A stretch of 64,000 nucleotides of DNA from positions 1,736,001 to 1,800,000 of the forward strand of contig NZ_CP131935.1 of the NCBI RefSeq assembly GCF_030704305.1. The letters run 5' to 3'. Positions 1 to 8,904 of this stretch are shown in pieces; the first letter of the stretch is position 1; the number at the start of each line of letters is the position of its first letter. Origin of the DNA: Massilia sp. R2A-15 (GTDB lineage Bacteria; Pseudomonadota; Gammaproteobacteria; Burkholderiales; Burkholderiaceae_D). The notes beneath the pieces were generated by a model, which saw only the letters and a list, made by a program, of their open reading frames with translations, searched no databases and was not told where the DNA came from. A program made the translations under genes and the position numbers.

Positions 1-765
1 TCGATGGGCGACAAGGTGACGATGCTGCTGGCGCAGGCGCAGACCACGCCGGCCGGCATGCTGCCGCGCACCCGGACATTCACGCTGGTCGGCATCTTCG
101 AGGCGGGCCACTACGAATTCGACTCGGGCCTGGCGTTCATCAGCCTTGAGGACGCGGAAAAGATGGAGCGGCTCGATGCCCCGTCCGGCCTGCGCCTGCG
201 CATCGCCGACATGCACCAGGCGCCGCAGGTGGCGCAGGAACTCAAGGCCAGCATGCCCGGCGATCTGGTGGTGCGCGACTGGTCGCAGCAGAATGCGACA
301 TGGTTCGCGGCCGTACAGACCGAAAAGAAGATGATGTTTATTATCCTGACCCTGATCATCGCGGTCGCGGCGTTCAACCTGGTGTCCACGCTTGTGATGA
401 CGGTGACCGACAAGCAGGCCGACATCGCGATCCTGCGCACGCTGGGTTCCTCGCCGCGTTCGATCATGAAGATCTTCATGATCCAGGGCGCGCTGGTGGG
501 CCTGATGGGCACGGCGATCGGGGTCGGCTTCGGCGTGCTGGTCGCCTTGAACGTCGACGTCATCGTGCCGTTTATCGAACACCTGTTGGGAGTGCAGTTT
601 TTGTCCAAAGATATTTACTTCATCAGCACCGTTCCGTCCGACCTGCGCTGGCCGGATGTCGCCAAGATCGGCGGCCTGGCCGTGATACTGGCCTTTGTGG
701 CCACGCTGTATCCAAGCTTTGCCGCGTCGCGCGTGAAGCCGGCGGAGGCGCTGCGCTATGAATAA
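1..765 (+). CDS. Lipoprotein-releasing ABC transporter permease (LolC/LolE family), 3' part
   Basis: The inner-membrane permease of the Lol system extracts mature outer-membrane lipoproteins from the inner membrane and passes them to LolA. Only about the last 254 residues are in the window; the gene begins upstream. Visible are the end of the periplasmic domain, then an FtsX-type membrane part: a segment around residues 112 to 134, the coupling-helix region [11 protein letters not shown] that contacts the ATPase, and two more hydrophobic segments near residues 155 to 180 and 218 to 240. The protein ends in [10 protein letters not shown], typical of LolC/E. It overlaps lolD by 8 bases, so the two are translated together. 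Whether this is LolC, LolE or the single fused permease of some betaproteobacteria cannot be told from this fragment. Confidence 0.9.
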   Translation, partial: SMGDKVTMLLAQAQTTPAGMLPRTRTFTLVGIFEAGHYEFDSGLAFISLEDAEKMERLDAPSGLRLRIADMHQAPQVAQELKASMPGDLVVRDWSQQNATWFAAVQTEKKMMFIILTLIIAVAAFNLVSTLVMTVTDKQADIAILRTLGSSPRSIMKIFMIQGALVGLMGTAIGVGFGVLVALNVDVIVPFIEHLLGVQFLSKDIYFISTVPSDLRWPDVAKIGGLAVILAFVATLYPSFAASRVKPAEALRYE

Positions 766-1450
766 GCAAGCCAATATGCCGGTCCTGGCGTGCCGCGGCC
801 TGGGCAAGACCTTCAGGCAGGGAGACTATTCGGTCGAGGTGCTGAGCCACGTCGATTTCAGTATCCGCGCCGGGGAGCGCATCGCCATCGTGGGCGCCTC
901 CGGCTCGGGCAAATCGACGCTGCTGCACCTTCTGGGCGGCCTCGATACGCCGACCACGGGCTCGGTAACGCTGCTCGGCGAGGATTTTGCGACACTGTCC
1001 GAAACCCGCCGCGGAGACCTGCGCAACGAGGCGCTGGGCTTCGTCTATCAATTCCACCATCTGCTGCCGGAGTTTTCGGCGCTCGACAACGTGGCGATGC
1101 CACTGCTGATCCGCCGCGAAAAGCGCGCGGACGCGGTGGCCAAGGCGCAGGCGATCCTGGAGCGGGTCGGGCTGGGCAAGCGGGTGGCGCACCGCCCGGG
1201 CGAGCTGTCCGGCGGCGAACGCCAGCGGGTGGCGCTGGCGCGCGCGCTGGTGACGCAGCCGGCCTGCGTGCTGGCCGACGAGCCGACCGGAAACCTGGAC
1301 CACGCCACGGCGCAGTCGATCTTCGACCTGATGCTGGAACTGTCGAAAACCTTGGGCACGGCGTTTGTCATCGTCACCCACGACATCGAGCTGGCGCGCC
1401 GCTGCGACCGCGTGTTCCGCCTGACCGACAACGGACTGCAGCCCGAATAA
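758..1450 (+). CDS. lolD: Lipoprotein-releasing system ATP-binding protein LolD
   Basis: This is the ATPase that drives lipoprotein release together with the permease just upstream. The 230-residue protein has a Walker A motif GASGSGKST at residues 46 to 54, a Q-loop in [17 protein letters not shown], the ABC signature [15 protein letters not shown], a Walker B ending in [10 protein letters not shown] and the H-loop [16 protein letters not shown] is characteristic of LolD and separates it from MacB-type ATPases. The ATG overlaps the permease stop by 8 bases. tatD follows after 8 bases, so the three probably form one transcript. Confidence 0.95.
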   Translation: MNKQANMPVLACRGLGKTFRQGDYSVEVLSHVDFSIRAGERIAIVGASGSGKSTLLHLLGGLDTPTTGSVTLLGEDFATLSETRRGDLRNEALGFVYQFHHLLPEFSALDNVAMPLLIRREKRADAVAKAQAILERVGLGKRVAHRPGELSGGERQRVALARALVTQPACVLADEPTGNLDHATAQSIFDLMLELSKTLGTAFVIVTHDIELARRCDRVFRLTDNGLQPE

Positions 1451-1458
1451 GGCCCGCC

Positions 1459-2262
1459 ATGTGGATCGACACCCATTGCCATCTCGACGCGCACGAATTC
1501 GGCGGCGAGTCGCTGGCGGTGGCCGAGCAGGCCGGCAAGGCGGGCGTGTCGATGATCGTGATTCCGGCCGTGGACCGCTACAATTTCGCGCCGGTCGCCC
1601 AGCTTGCGGCGACGGCGCCGAACGCCAGCTACGCGCTTGGCATTCATCCGATGTGCGTTCCAAACGCGGTCGAGGAAGACCTGGCCGCGCTGCGCGCCCT
1701 GGTGGAGGCGGCGATGGACGATCCCCGTTTCGTCGCCATCGGTGAAATTGGCCTCGATTTCTTTATCCCGATGCTGTGCGAACCGGCGATGCGCGAGAAG
1801 CAGGATCATTTCCTGCGCGAGCAGTTGCGCATCGCCCGCGATTTCGGCCTGCCGGCGCTGTTGCATGTGCGCCGCTCGCAGGACCAGGTGCTCAAGCATG
1901 TGCGCCAGATCAGGCCTGCCGGCGGCATCGCGCACGCATTCAATGGCAGCTTCCAGCAGGCGCAAACCTACATCGACCTGGGATTCAAGCTTGGCTTCGG
2001 CGGCGCCATGACGTTCACGCGCGCCCTGCAGATCCGGCGCCTCGCGGCCACGCTGCCCTTGGAGTCCATCGTGCTCGAAACCGATGCGCCGGACATTTCG
2101 CCGGCATGGATTCATCCCGCCCGCAACAGCCCAGAGCAATTGCCGGCCATTGGCGCCGTGCTGGCCGAGATGCGCGCCATGACGCCTGCGCAGGTGGCCA
2201 TGGCGACGTGGGACAACGCGCTCGCCGCGCTGCCCCGGCTGGCGCGCCTGCTACCGCCGTGA
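1459..2262 (+). CDS. TatD family metal-dependent hydrolase
   Basis: TatD-family proteins are TIM-barrel enzymes with two metal ions that act as 3'-5' exonucleases or deoxyribonucleases. The 267-residue protein starts with MWIDTHCHLD, which holds the HxH metal ligands, followed by IGEIGLDF with the bridging Glu, LLHVRRSQDQ with a ligand His, GGIAHAFNGS with the next His, and LETDAPDISPAW with the catalytic Asp. The ATG at 1459 gives the canonical N-terminus and lies 8 bases after lolD; longer in-frame extensions run through lolD and are not credible. The substrate is not known from sequence; YcfH/YjjV-type nuclease is likely. Its end overlaps the convergent next gene by 12 bases. Confidence 0.92.
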   Translation: MWIDTHCHLDAHEFGGESLAVAEQAGKAGVSMIVIPAVDRYNFAPVAQLAATAPNASYALGIHPMCVPNAVEEDLAALRALVEAAMDDPRFVAIGEIGLDFFIPMLCEPAMREKQDHFLREQLRIARDFGLPALLHVRRSQDQVLKHVRQIRPAGGIAHAFNGSFQQAQTYIDLGFKLGFGGAMTFTRALQIRRLAATLPLESIVLETDAPDISPAWIHPARNSPEQLPAIGAVLAEMRAMTPAQVAMATWDNALAALPRLARLLPP

Positions 2263-2973
2263 TTCCGACACCTCGGCGGCGGCGCGGGCGCACTTGATCG
2301 CCACGCCGATGGCCGCCACGACAAACGCCAGCAACAGGAATCCCCAGGCATTCGGGCTCTCCAGCAGCCCCGCCATCGCCTCGTCGTCGCGGGCTGCGCG
2401 TTTGCTGGCCTCCAGCGCCGCGATCTCGCCGGCGAGCCTGCCCGCTTCGGCGACGGGAGCGCCGCAATCCGAATGGCTGGTGAAAACGTTCGGTATGCAG
2501 CCCGGATAGCGTTTGCTGAAATCGCGCAGGGAGCGTTCGGCCAGTTCCCGTTCGCCGGCTAGTCCGGTGGCGCTGCCGTAGGCGCGCGCGACGGTGCACA
2601 GCTCCTTTTTGACGACGGCCGGGTTGAAGGGCGCCAGCGCGCGCTTTGCCGGAAGCGGCACGCAGTTTTCGATGATCACAACGCGCAAATGCTCGTCGAC
2701 CGCGGCCTGCGCCATCCGGACGCGGTGCTCCAGAATCTGGTGGTCGGCGCTGATCTTCATCCTGCCGGCGAAAGTCGCCAGCCCGATCAGGCCGACGGCC
2801 ACGCAGACTTCGGCCACAAGGCCCAGCCGCTTCCAGTACGACGAGGCCGCGCCATCTGACTTGACGCTCCCTATCAGGAAAAACAGGAAACAGAAGACGG
2901 ACACGACGAACGCCGAAATCAGGAGCGCGGTCGGGGGCGACGAAAACAGTCTGACGAAATCGAGATAGGTCAT
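2251..2973 (-). CDS. Hypothetical three-helix membrane protein
   Basis: I do not recognise this family. The 240-residue protein (start MTYLDFVRLF) has hydrophobic segments at about residues 13 to 35, 53 to 72 and 208 to 228, with a soluble Cys-containing region between the second and third. That region holds VIIENCVPLPAKRALAP and a later C-x(8)-C pair, GCIPNVFTSHSDC, that could form a disulfide if periplasmic. The chosen ATG at 2973 follows a weak GGAT; an in-frame ATG at 3060 would add 29 polar residues. Codon use matches the neighbours. It is convergent with tatD, with a 12-base overlap, and its promoter must lie in the 170 bases before the next gene. Confidence 0.65.
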   Translation of the reverse strand: MTYLDFVRLFSSPPTALLISAFVVSVFCFLFFLIGSVKSDGAASSYWKRLGLVAEVCVAVGLIGLATFAGRMKISADHQILEHRVRMAQAAVDEHLRVVIIENCVPLPAKRALAPFNPAVVKKELCTVARAYGSATGLAGERELAERSLRDFSKRYPGCIPNVFTSHSDCGAPVAEAGRLAGEIAALEASKRAARDDEAMAGLLESPNAWGFLLLAFVVAAIGVAIKCARAAAEVSESRR

Positions 2974-3152
2974 GGCGATCCGGGTGCCGGTAAATACGCG
3001 TGGTCGAAGATGGCGCAGCTCATGCAAACGATTATCGTGGGTTTTCGGGTCGCTGTGCACACGAAGTTGCGTCGGAGGCGCTTGACAACGAGGGAAGAAC
3101 GGATCGAGACTCGCTAGGTGTTATGCAAACTGATTGAAAGGGAGTGCCCACC

Positions 3153-4130
3153 TTGAAACCTGATCTCCTGCGCCTGGTCTATGCCGCACTTGCGGCTTTC
3201 CTGATCGCCTCGTCCGCGCAAGCAAGGGCGGCGACCGCCGTCGTCGCGATCTCGCTCGACACGCCTACCGGCCAGCTTGCCGGAAGCCTGGTGCTGCCCG
3301 CGGCGAAAGGGCCGGTGCCGGTGGCGCTGATCATAGCGGGCTCCGGGCCAACCGACCGCAATGGCAACAGCGCGATGTTCCCCGGCGCGAACAACAGCCT
3401 GATGCTGCTGGCGCAGGCGCTAGGCGAGGCCGGGTTCGCAAGCGTCCGTTACGACAAGCGCGGCCTTGCTGGCAGCGCCGCCGCCGGGAGCCAGGAAAAG
3501 GATGTGCGCTTCGACCATTTCATCGACGATGCCGCCGCCTGGATCGCCAAACTGAAGGGCGATCCACGCTTTTCATCGGTGACCGTGATCGGCCATAGCG
3601 AAGGCTCGCTGATCGGCATGGTGGCCGCGCGCAGGGCTGGCGCGAGCGCATTCGTTTCCCTTGCCGGCGCCGGCAGGCCCGCGTCCGCCGTGCTGCGGGC
3701 GCAACTGGCCACGAAGCTGGGCGGCGAACTGGCCGCGCAGAGCGAGACGATCCTGAGCGAATTGGAGCAAGGACGGACGACTTCCGCGGTTCCCGCGAGC
3801 TTGCAGGTGCTGTACCGCTTGAGCGTGCAGCCTTACTTGGTGTCCTGGTTCCGCTACGATCCGGCCCAAAGCATCGCCGCGCTGACCGTGCCTGTGCTGA
3901 TCGTGCAAGGGACGACCGACGTGCAGGTCGCCGTCAGCGAGGCGGAGCTGCTCAAAAAGGCGCGGCCGCAGGCGCAGCTGGCCGTCATTCCAGGTATGAA
4001 CCATGTGTTGAAAATGGTCGCCCCCAACGAAAGCCCTCCATTTCCTTCCTATTTCGACCCGGCGCTGCCGCTCGCGCCCGAGTTGACAAAGGTGCTGGTC
4101 GATTTCATGAGAATAAACATCCCTCGCTAG
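3153..4130 (+). CDS. Secreted alpha/beta hydrolase
   Basis: This is a 325-residue serine hydrolase with an N-terminal signal peptide (LRLVYAALAAFLIASSAQARA), so it is exported. The fold signals are an oxyanion-hole region IIAGSGPTDRNGN, the nucleophile elbow GHSEGS, a likely catalytic Asp in VQGTTDVQV and the His in GMNHVLK. PTDRNGN is common in S33-like/DUF-type bacterial hydrolases. I chose TTG at 3153 because AGGGAG lies 8 bases upstream; a GTG at 3144 is in frame but abuts that ribosome site. The substrate is unknown. The downstream gap before comEC contains one family A palindrome. Confidence 0.8.
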   Translation: MKPDLLRLVYAALAAFLIASSAQARAATAVVAISLDTPTGQLAGSLVLPAAKGPVPVALIIAGSGPTDRNGNSAMFPGANNSLMLLAQALGEAGFASVRYDKRGLAGSAAAGSQEKDVRFDHFIDDAAAWIAKLKGDPRFSSVTVIGHSEGSLIGMVAARRAGASAFVSLAGAGRPASAVLRAQLATKLGGELAAQSETILSELEQGRTTSAVPASLQVLYRLSVQPYLVSWFRYDPAQSIAALTVPVLIVQGTTDVQVAVSEAELLKKARPQAQLAVIPGMNHVLKMVAPNESPPFPSYFDPALPLAPELTKVLVDFMRINIPR

Positions 4131-4183
4131 CATCGGGCATGGAGTCTCGCCCGAAGGATCCCGGCCCGGAACGGCAGCAGACC

Positions 4184-4210
4184 GGGGTCTGGTCCTGCGG
4201 ACTTGACCCC
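4184..4210. repeat. Family A intergenic palindrome, copy 1
   Basis: Half-sites GGGGTCTGGTCC and GGACTTGACCCC surround a TGC centre, forming an imperfect palindrome of 27 bases. The same element recurs at 10781, 20100, 20154, 44965, 46714, 46770 and 49535, always between core genes. Confidence 0.85.
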
Positions 4211-4316
4211 ATTCTCCGCTTTTAAAGCCGCCTTTTTGCTCGACTTCCGGTCTGGCGCAATATCGATGTGAGCGCATTGGTCCACACTGGCGCATTTGCG
4301 TCTTCGGTGCTGACCC

Positions 4317-6677
4317 ATGCGATGTGCGATCCTCGGATTCGTGGCGGGCGCTGCCTGGCTCCAGACCATGGGCGAGCTGCCCGATCGCGCGCTGATGGCG
4401 GTGTGCGCGGCAGTGGCGCTGGCGCTGCTCCTGGCCTTGCGCGGCGCGGTACGCGCGGCCGCAGCCGGCGCCTTGTTGGGTTTCTGCTGGGCCGCGCTGA
4501 TCGCCCACCTGGCGCTGGCGCCCCAGTTGGCGAAGGAAGACGAAGGCCGTGATGTCACGCTGGTGGGCACCATCGACAGCCTGCCATACCGGTTCGAGCA
4601 GGGCGTCCGGTTCAACTTCGCCGTCGAACGCGTGGTGGGAGAGCCGATGGCGGTGCCGCCGCGCGTGTCGCTGGCCTGGTACGCCGGCTTTCGCGACCAG
4701 GTCCAGCAGGTCGGCGCGGTGCAGCCCGGCGAACGCTGGCAACTGACGGTGCGGCTGCAGCGCCCGCACGGCAACGCCAACCCCTACGGTTTCGACTATG
4801 AAGTGTGGCAGCTCGAGCAGGGCGTGCGAGCGACCGGCTACGTGCGGCCTGCCGGCGAGGCCAATCGCCGGCTAGACAGCTTCGTTTTCAGCATCGGCAA
4901 CCTGGTCGAGCATTGCAGGGCCACGCTGCGCGACCGCATTCTCGCGGCGCTGCCGGGCAAGCAGTACGCCGGCGTGATCGTGGCGCTGGTTGTCGGCGAC
5001 CAGCGCGCGATAGACCAATCCGACTGGACGGTATTCAACCGCACCGGAATCAGCCACCTGATCTCGATCTCGGGCCTGCACATCACGATGATCGCCGGCG
5101 TGTTTGCCTTGTTGGCGGGCTGGCTGTGGAGGCGCTCCTTCTTCACCGGCGCGCAGTTGCCGTTGATGCTGCCGGCGCAAAAGGTCGCTGCGCTCGCGGG
5201 CGCCGGCGCCGCGCTGTTGTACGTGCTGCTGGCCGGCTTTGGCGTCCCCGCCCAGCGCACGCTCTATATGCTGGCGGTGGTCGCCGCGGCGCTGTGGTCG
5301 GGCCGCATCGCCAGCGTCTCCCATGTGCTGTGCGCGGCGCTCGGCCTGGTGGTGCTGCTCGATCCCTGGGCAGTGCTCTGGCCAGGCTTCTGGCTGTCGT
5401 TCGGCGCGGTGGCGGTGATCCTGTACGCGACCGTCGGCCGGGTGGGCGCGCGGCAGGCCGGGTTCAAGGCCGCGCTGCGGCTGGGCGCGCACACGCAATA
5501 CGTCGTCACGCTTGGGCTGGTGCCGCTGACCATGCTGCTGTTCGCCCAGGTCTCGCTGGCCAGCCCAATTGCGAATGCGGTGGCGATCCCGCTGGTGAGT
5601 TTCGTCGTGACGCCGCTGGCGCTGGCGGGCAGCATGGCGCCGGCGCCGCTGTCCGGCGCGCTGCTCGCACTTGCCCACTTTGCGGTCGAAGGCCTGGCTG
5701 GTTTTCTCGAATGGATGTCCGCAAGCCCGCTGGCGGTATGGAGCGCGCCGACGCCGGCGCCGTGGGTGTTCTGCTTTGCGTTCGCCGGAACCCTGTGGAT
5801 GCTGGCGCCGCGCGGATGGCCGCACCGTTGGACCGGCGCCGCGGCATGGCTGCCGTTGCTGGCCAGCCTGCCGTCGCACCCGGCGCAAGGAGAGATGGCA
5901 GTCACCGCCTTCGATGTCGGGCAGGGCATGGCGCTGCTGATCGAAACATCGGGCCACCGGCTGCTGTACGACGCCGGACCACTGTACTCGCCGGACGCGA
6001 ACGGCGGCAACCGCGTGATCGGGCCTTACCTGAAGGCGCGCGGAATCGACCGGCTCGACGGCATGGTCATCACGCACAGCGACGCGGACCACGCCGGCGG
6101 CGCCCTGGCCGTGATGGCCGCCGTGAAGGTCGGCTGGGTAGCGTCGTCGCTGCCGCCGGCGCATCCCATCGTGCGCGCCGCCGGCACGCACTCGCGCTGC
6201 GCGGCGGGCCAGCAATGGAGCTGGGACGGCGTGCAGTTCGAAATGCTGCAGCCGACACTGGCCAGCTACGACAATGCCGCGCTCAAGCCGAACGCGCGCG
6301 GCTGCACATTGCGCATCAGCGCCGGCAAGCACGCGGTCCTGCTGGCGGCGGACATCGAAGCGGCGCAGGAAGCGCAGCTGGTGCTGGCGTCCGCCGGCCA
6401 GCTGCGCGCCGACGTGCTGCTCGCGCCGCATCACGGCAGCGGCACATCGTCGACGCCGGGCTTCTTGCGGGCGGTGCAGCCGGCGCTGGGCATATTCCAG
6501 GTCGGGTACCGCAATCGATATCACCATCCAAAGGCGGAGGTCTACGAGCGATACCGCGAGATGGGCATCGCCCGCATGCGCACCGACGAATCGGGCGCAA
6601 TTCAGCTGCAATTCGGAAATGTGGTCGTTGCCAGCGAGTATCGGCGCGACCATGCACGTTACTGGTACGAACATTAA
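4317..6677 (+). CDS. comEC: DNA internalization-related competence protein ComEC/Rec2
   Basis: ComEC forms the inner-membrane channel that carries single-stranded DNA into the cytoplasm during natural transformation. The 786-residue protein has the usual three-part build: N-terminal hydrophobic helices with a DUF4131 region (about residues 1 to 180), the central multi-helix Competence domain (about 200 to 500, with the family motif NRTGISHLISISGLH), and a C-terminal metallo-beta-lactamase domain with THSDADHAGG near residue 585 and APHHGSGTSST later. All parts are present and intact. The MRCAILGFVAGAAWLQ start is typical for the family. No other uptake genes (comEA, pil) are adjacent. Confidence 0.95.
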   Translation: MRCAILGFVAGAAWLQTMGELPDRALMAVCAAVALALLLALRGAVRAAAAGALLGFCWAALIAHLALAPQLAKEDEGRDVTLVGTIDSLPYRFEQGVRFNFAVERVVGEPMAVPPRVSLAWYAGFRDQVQQVGAVQPGERWQLTVRLQRPHGNANPYGFDYEVWQLEQGVRATGYVRPAGEANRRLDSFVFSIGNLVEHCRATLRDRILAALPGKQYAGVIVALVVGDQRAIDQSDWTVFNRTGISHLISISGLHITMIAGVFALLAGWLWRRSFFTGAQLPLMLPAQKVAALAGAGAALLYVLLAGFGVPAQRTLYMLAVVAAALWSGRIASVSHVLCAALGLVVLLDPWAVLWPGFWLSFGAVAVILYATVGRVGARQAGFKAALRLGAHTQYVVTLGLVPLTMLLFAQVSLASPIANAVAIPLVSFVVTPLALAGSMAPAPLSGALLALAHFAVEGLAGFLEWMSASPLAVWSAPTPAPWVFCFAFAGTLWMLAPRGWPHRWTGAAAWLPLLASLPSHPAQGEMAVTAFDVGQGMALLIETSGHRLLYDAGPLYSPDANGGNRVIGPYLKARGIDRLDGMVITHSDADHAGGALAVMAAVKVGWVASSLPPAHPIVRAAGTHSRCAAGQQWSWDGVQFEMLQPTLASYDNAALKPNARGCTLRISAGKHAVLLAADIEAAQEAQLVLASAGQLRADVLLAPHHGSGTSSTPGFLRAVQPALGIFQVGYRNRYHHPKAEVYERYREMGIARMRTDESGAIQLQFGNVVVASEYRRDHARYWYEH

Positions 6678-6733
6678 TCATGCGGAGGAACGTGCCGCAA
6701 AAGGATGTCTTTTTTCAGGTCTGAGGCAAAAAA

Positions 6734-6763
6734 AAGCCGGACTTATCGCCGGCTTGCAATTCG
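6734..6763 (-). terminator. Rho-independent terminator, minus strand
   Basis: AAGCCGG (6734 to 6740) pairs with CCGGCTT (6749 to 6755) around an 8-base loop. Read on the minus strand, the stem runs into eight Ts, so it terminates the small membrane-protein gene to its right; on the plus strand only a poor T tract follows, but it may still help end comEC transcription. Confidence 0.75.
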
Positions 6764-6800
6764 TATTTTTCTTATTAGCGTCTAACTGGATTGTAGTTTT

Positions 6801-7106
6801 TTACGCCTGCAAGAGATGGGTCATGGTGTGGTACGCCTCATACAGCACCAATAAGGCCAATGCCCATGAAATTACGTTGGCTCCCCACGGCGTTGGGTTG
6901 AACTGACTTAACATTTTTTCGAATACCTTTCTCAGGTGAGCGAAAAACATGAAAAGGGCAACGATGACAGCGGCGCGGGAAATGAAATATTCCCAATCGA
7001 CCTGGGTGAAGATATTGAACCAGAACAATATCGACTTAGGATCAAGACCTGTACTTCGCCAAACGACAACTGCAAAAACAAACAAATAAACTCCCCTAAG
7101 GGGCAC
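6801..7106 (-). CDS. Small membrane protein, probably frameshifted at its start
   Basis: This 101-residue frame has two hydrophobic segments (about residues 5 to 17 and 42 to 56) and a third near the C-terminus (78 to 92). I do not recognise the family. The frame opens at a GTG (7106) without a ribosome site. Further upstream on the same strand is a strong AGGAGGG, 7 bases from an ATG at 7161, whose frame (MERRNTNILSTLVDAGN...) stops after 21 codons and overlaps this GTG. Skipping one base in the GGGG run at 7114 to 7117 joins the two into one smooth protein of about 119 residues. Either the gene is broken, or the run is miscalled. A good terminator follows at 6734. Confidence 0.6.
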   Translation of the reverse strand: MPLRGVYLFVFAVVVWRSTGLDPKSILFWFNIFTQVDWEYFISRAAVIVALFMFFAHLRKVFEKMLSQFNPTPWGANVISWALALLVLYEAYHTMTHLLQA

Positions 7107-7343
7107 AGCAGTTCCCCGCGTCGACCAAGGTCGACAGGATGTTTGTATTGCGTCTTTCCATGAAAAAACCCTCCTAACTGTTGGGGCTGTTGGGGCGAAT
7201 TCTCTCGCCTATGAATCAAGTGTAATCGAACCCGATGTAAATACACAAACTCATCGGCAGCCGATACCCTGACGGCCAGCACGGCCGGCGTATAGGGGAA
7301 TCCTTCTACTACTGTAGCGTGCACGCGCATTACAATTGCGAAC

Positions 7344-8147
7344 ATGACAAAACCACTGCTTCATTTCACCCACGGGAACAGCTTCCCCGCCGGCGTGTAC
7401 CGCCGTTTTTTCGAAGGCTTGCGCGACGACTTCGATGTGCACGCGAGCGACATGCTTGGCCACGATCCGGTGTTTCCGGTATCCGACGGCTGGCCCGGCC
7501 TGGTCGCGCAACTGATTGCCCAGCTCGAGCAGTACCCGTCGCCCGCGATCCTCGTCGGCCACTCGCTGGGCGGCATGCTCAGCCTGATGGCGGCCAAGCA
7601 GCGTCCCGAACTGGCGCGCTGCGTGGTGATGCTCGATTCCCCGGTGGTGGCCGGCTGGCGCGCGTGGCTGCTGCGGGTGGCGAAAGCGCGGCGTTGGGAC
7701 GACAGCTTCTCGCCCGCCAAATTTTCGCAGCGGCGCCGCACCACCTGGCCGGATGCACAGGCCGCGTACGAGCACTTCGCGGCTAAGGATATCTTCGCGG
7801 CGTGGGCGCCTGGCGTGCTGGCGGACTACATGGAACACGGGCTGGCGCCGCATCTGGACGGCGTGCAGCTGCGCTTTTCGCGCGACGTGGAGACGGCAAT
7901 CTACCGCTCGCTGCCGCATCACCTGGGCAAGCTGGTGGAACCGCCGTTCCCCGTGCCGATCGGCTTCGTCGGCGGTACCGATTCGGTGGAGCTGCGCCAG
8001 GCGGGACTCGATGCCACGCGCCGCCTGGTCGGCGGCAATTTCGCGCGGATCGAAGGCGGCCACCTGTTCCCGATGGAGTCGCCGGAGCTGGCCGCGCAAC
8101 TGACGCGCGAGATGATCGCGAGGCTGCTTGGTGAGCAGGCCGACTGA
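7344..8147 (+). CDS. Alpha/beta hydrolase
   Basis: This is a 267-residue cytoplasmic alpha/beta hydrolase. THGNSFPAGVYRRFF near the N-terminus is the oxyanion-hole region, GHSLGGML holds the nucleophile Ser near residue 74, and GGHLFPMESPE holds the catalytic His near residue 240. THGNSFPAGVYR is found in a widespread proteobacterial group of esterase-like proteins of unknown substrate. TACAAT 8 bases before the ATG could be a -10 box, which would make a nearly leaderless transcript, but no convincing -35 is visible. It is followed by dcd after 63 bases. Confidence 0.82.
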   Translation: MTKPLLHFTHGNSFPAGVYRRFFEGLRDDFDVHASDMLGHDPVFPVSDGWPGLVAQLIAQLEQYPSPAILVGHSLGGMLSLMAAKQRPELARCVVMLDSPVVAGWRAWLLRVAKARRWDDSFSPAKFSQRRRTTWPDAQAAYEHFAAKDIFAAWAPGVLADYMEHGLAPHLDGVQLRFSRDVETAIYRSLPHHLGKLVEPPFPVPIGFVGGTDSVELRQAGLDATRRLVGGNFARIEGGHLFPMESPELAAQLTREMIARLLGEQAD

Positions 8148-8210
8148 GTGGAAGTGGGCGTTTTCGCGTAAAATCCCGGGCATCCCACCTCACCATGGAA
8201 CTGCGAACCG

Positions 8211-8780
8211 ATGACTATCAAAAGCGACAAATGGATCCGCCGCATGGCGCAAGAACACGGCATGATCGAGCCGTTCGAACCGGGCCAGGTGCGCCAGGAC
8301 GGCGACGGACGCAAGGTGATCTCGTACGGCACCTCGTCGTATGGCTACGATATCCGCTGCGCCGACGAATTCAAGGTGTTCACCAACATTAACAGCACCA
8401 TCGTCGACCCGAAGAACTTCGATTCAAACTCCTTCGTCGATATCAAGAGCGATGTCTGCATCATCCCGCCGAACTCGTTCGCGCTGGCGCGCACCATCGA
8501 ATACTTCCGCATTCCGCGCAATGTGCTGACCATCTGCCTCGGCAAGTCCACCTATGCGCGCTGCGGGATCATCGTCAACGTGACGCCGTTCGAGCCGGAA
8601 TGGGAAGGCTACGTCACGCTGGAGTTTTCCAACACGACGCCCTTGCCGGCGAAGATCTACGCTGGCGAAGGCTGCGCGCAAGTGCTGTTTTTCGAAAGCG
8701 ACGAGGTATGCGAAACGTCGTACAAGGATCGCGGCGGAAAATACCAGGGACAGCACGGTGTGACATTGCCGAAGGCCTGA
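8211..8780 (+). CDS. dcd: dCTP deaminase
   Basis: Dcd deaminates dCTP to dUTP, the main route to dTMP precursor in Gram-negatives. The 189-residue protein is full length and shows the family blocks: [17 protein letters not shown], the active-site [45 protein letters not shown] (catalytic Glu and nucleotide-binding Ser/Arg; quoted here in part by position 110 to 138) and the C-terminal [15 protein letters not shown] that closes over the triphosphate. A TAAAAT box at 8169 is a candidate -10. A UUCG-loop terminator follows directly. thyA, which uses the product dUMP, lies 10 kb away. Confidence 0.97.
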   Translation: MTIKSDKWIRRMAQEHGMIEPFEPGQVRQDGDGRKVISYGTSSYGYDIRCADEFKVFTNINSTIVDPKNFDSNSFVDIKSDVCIIPPNSFALARTIEYFRIPRNVLTICLGKSTYARCGIIVNVTPFEPEWEGYVTLEFSNTTPLPAKIYAGEGCAQVLFFESDEVCETSYKDRGGKYQGQHGVTLPKA

Positions 8781-8801
8781 TGTTGCAAGCTGATGGAAAA
8801 A

Positions 8802-8824
8802 AGGGCCTTCGGGCTCTTTTTTTT
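8802..8824 (+). terminator. Rho-independent terminator after dcd
   Basis: AGGGCC pairs with GGCTCT (one G-T pair) around a TTCG tetraloop, followed by eight Ts at 8817 to 8824. It ends the dcd transcript and separates it from the ATPase gene. Confidence 0.85.
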
Positions 8825-8904
8825 CGCGCGCGCCCCGGCGCGGTCAACAACAGAAAGTGCGCTGTTATGCAAAATCGATATTTCATGTCGATCGGGGAGG
8901 CCGC

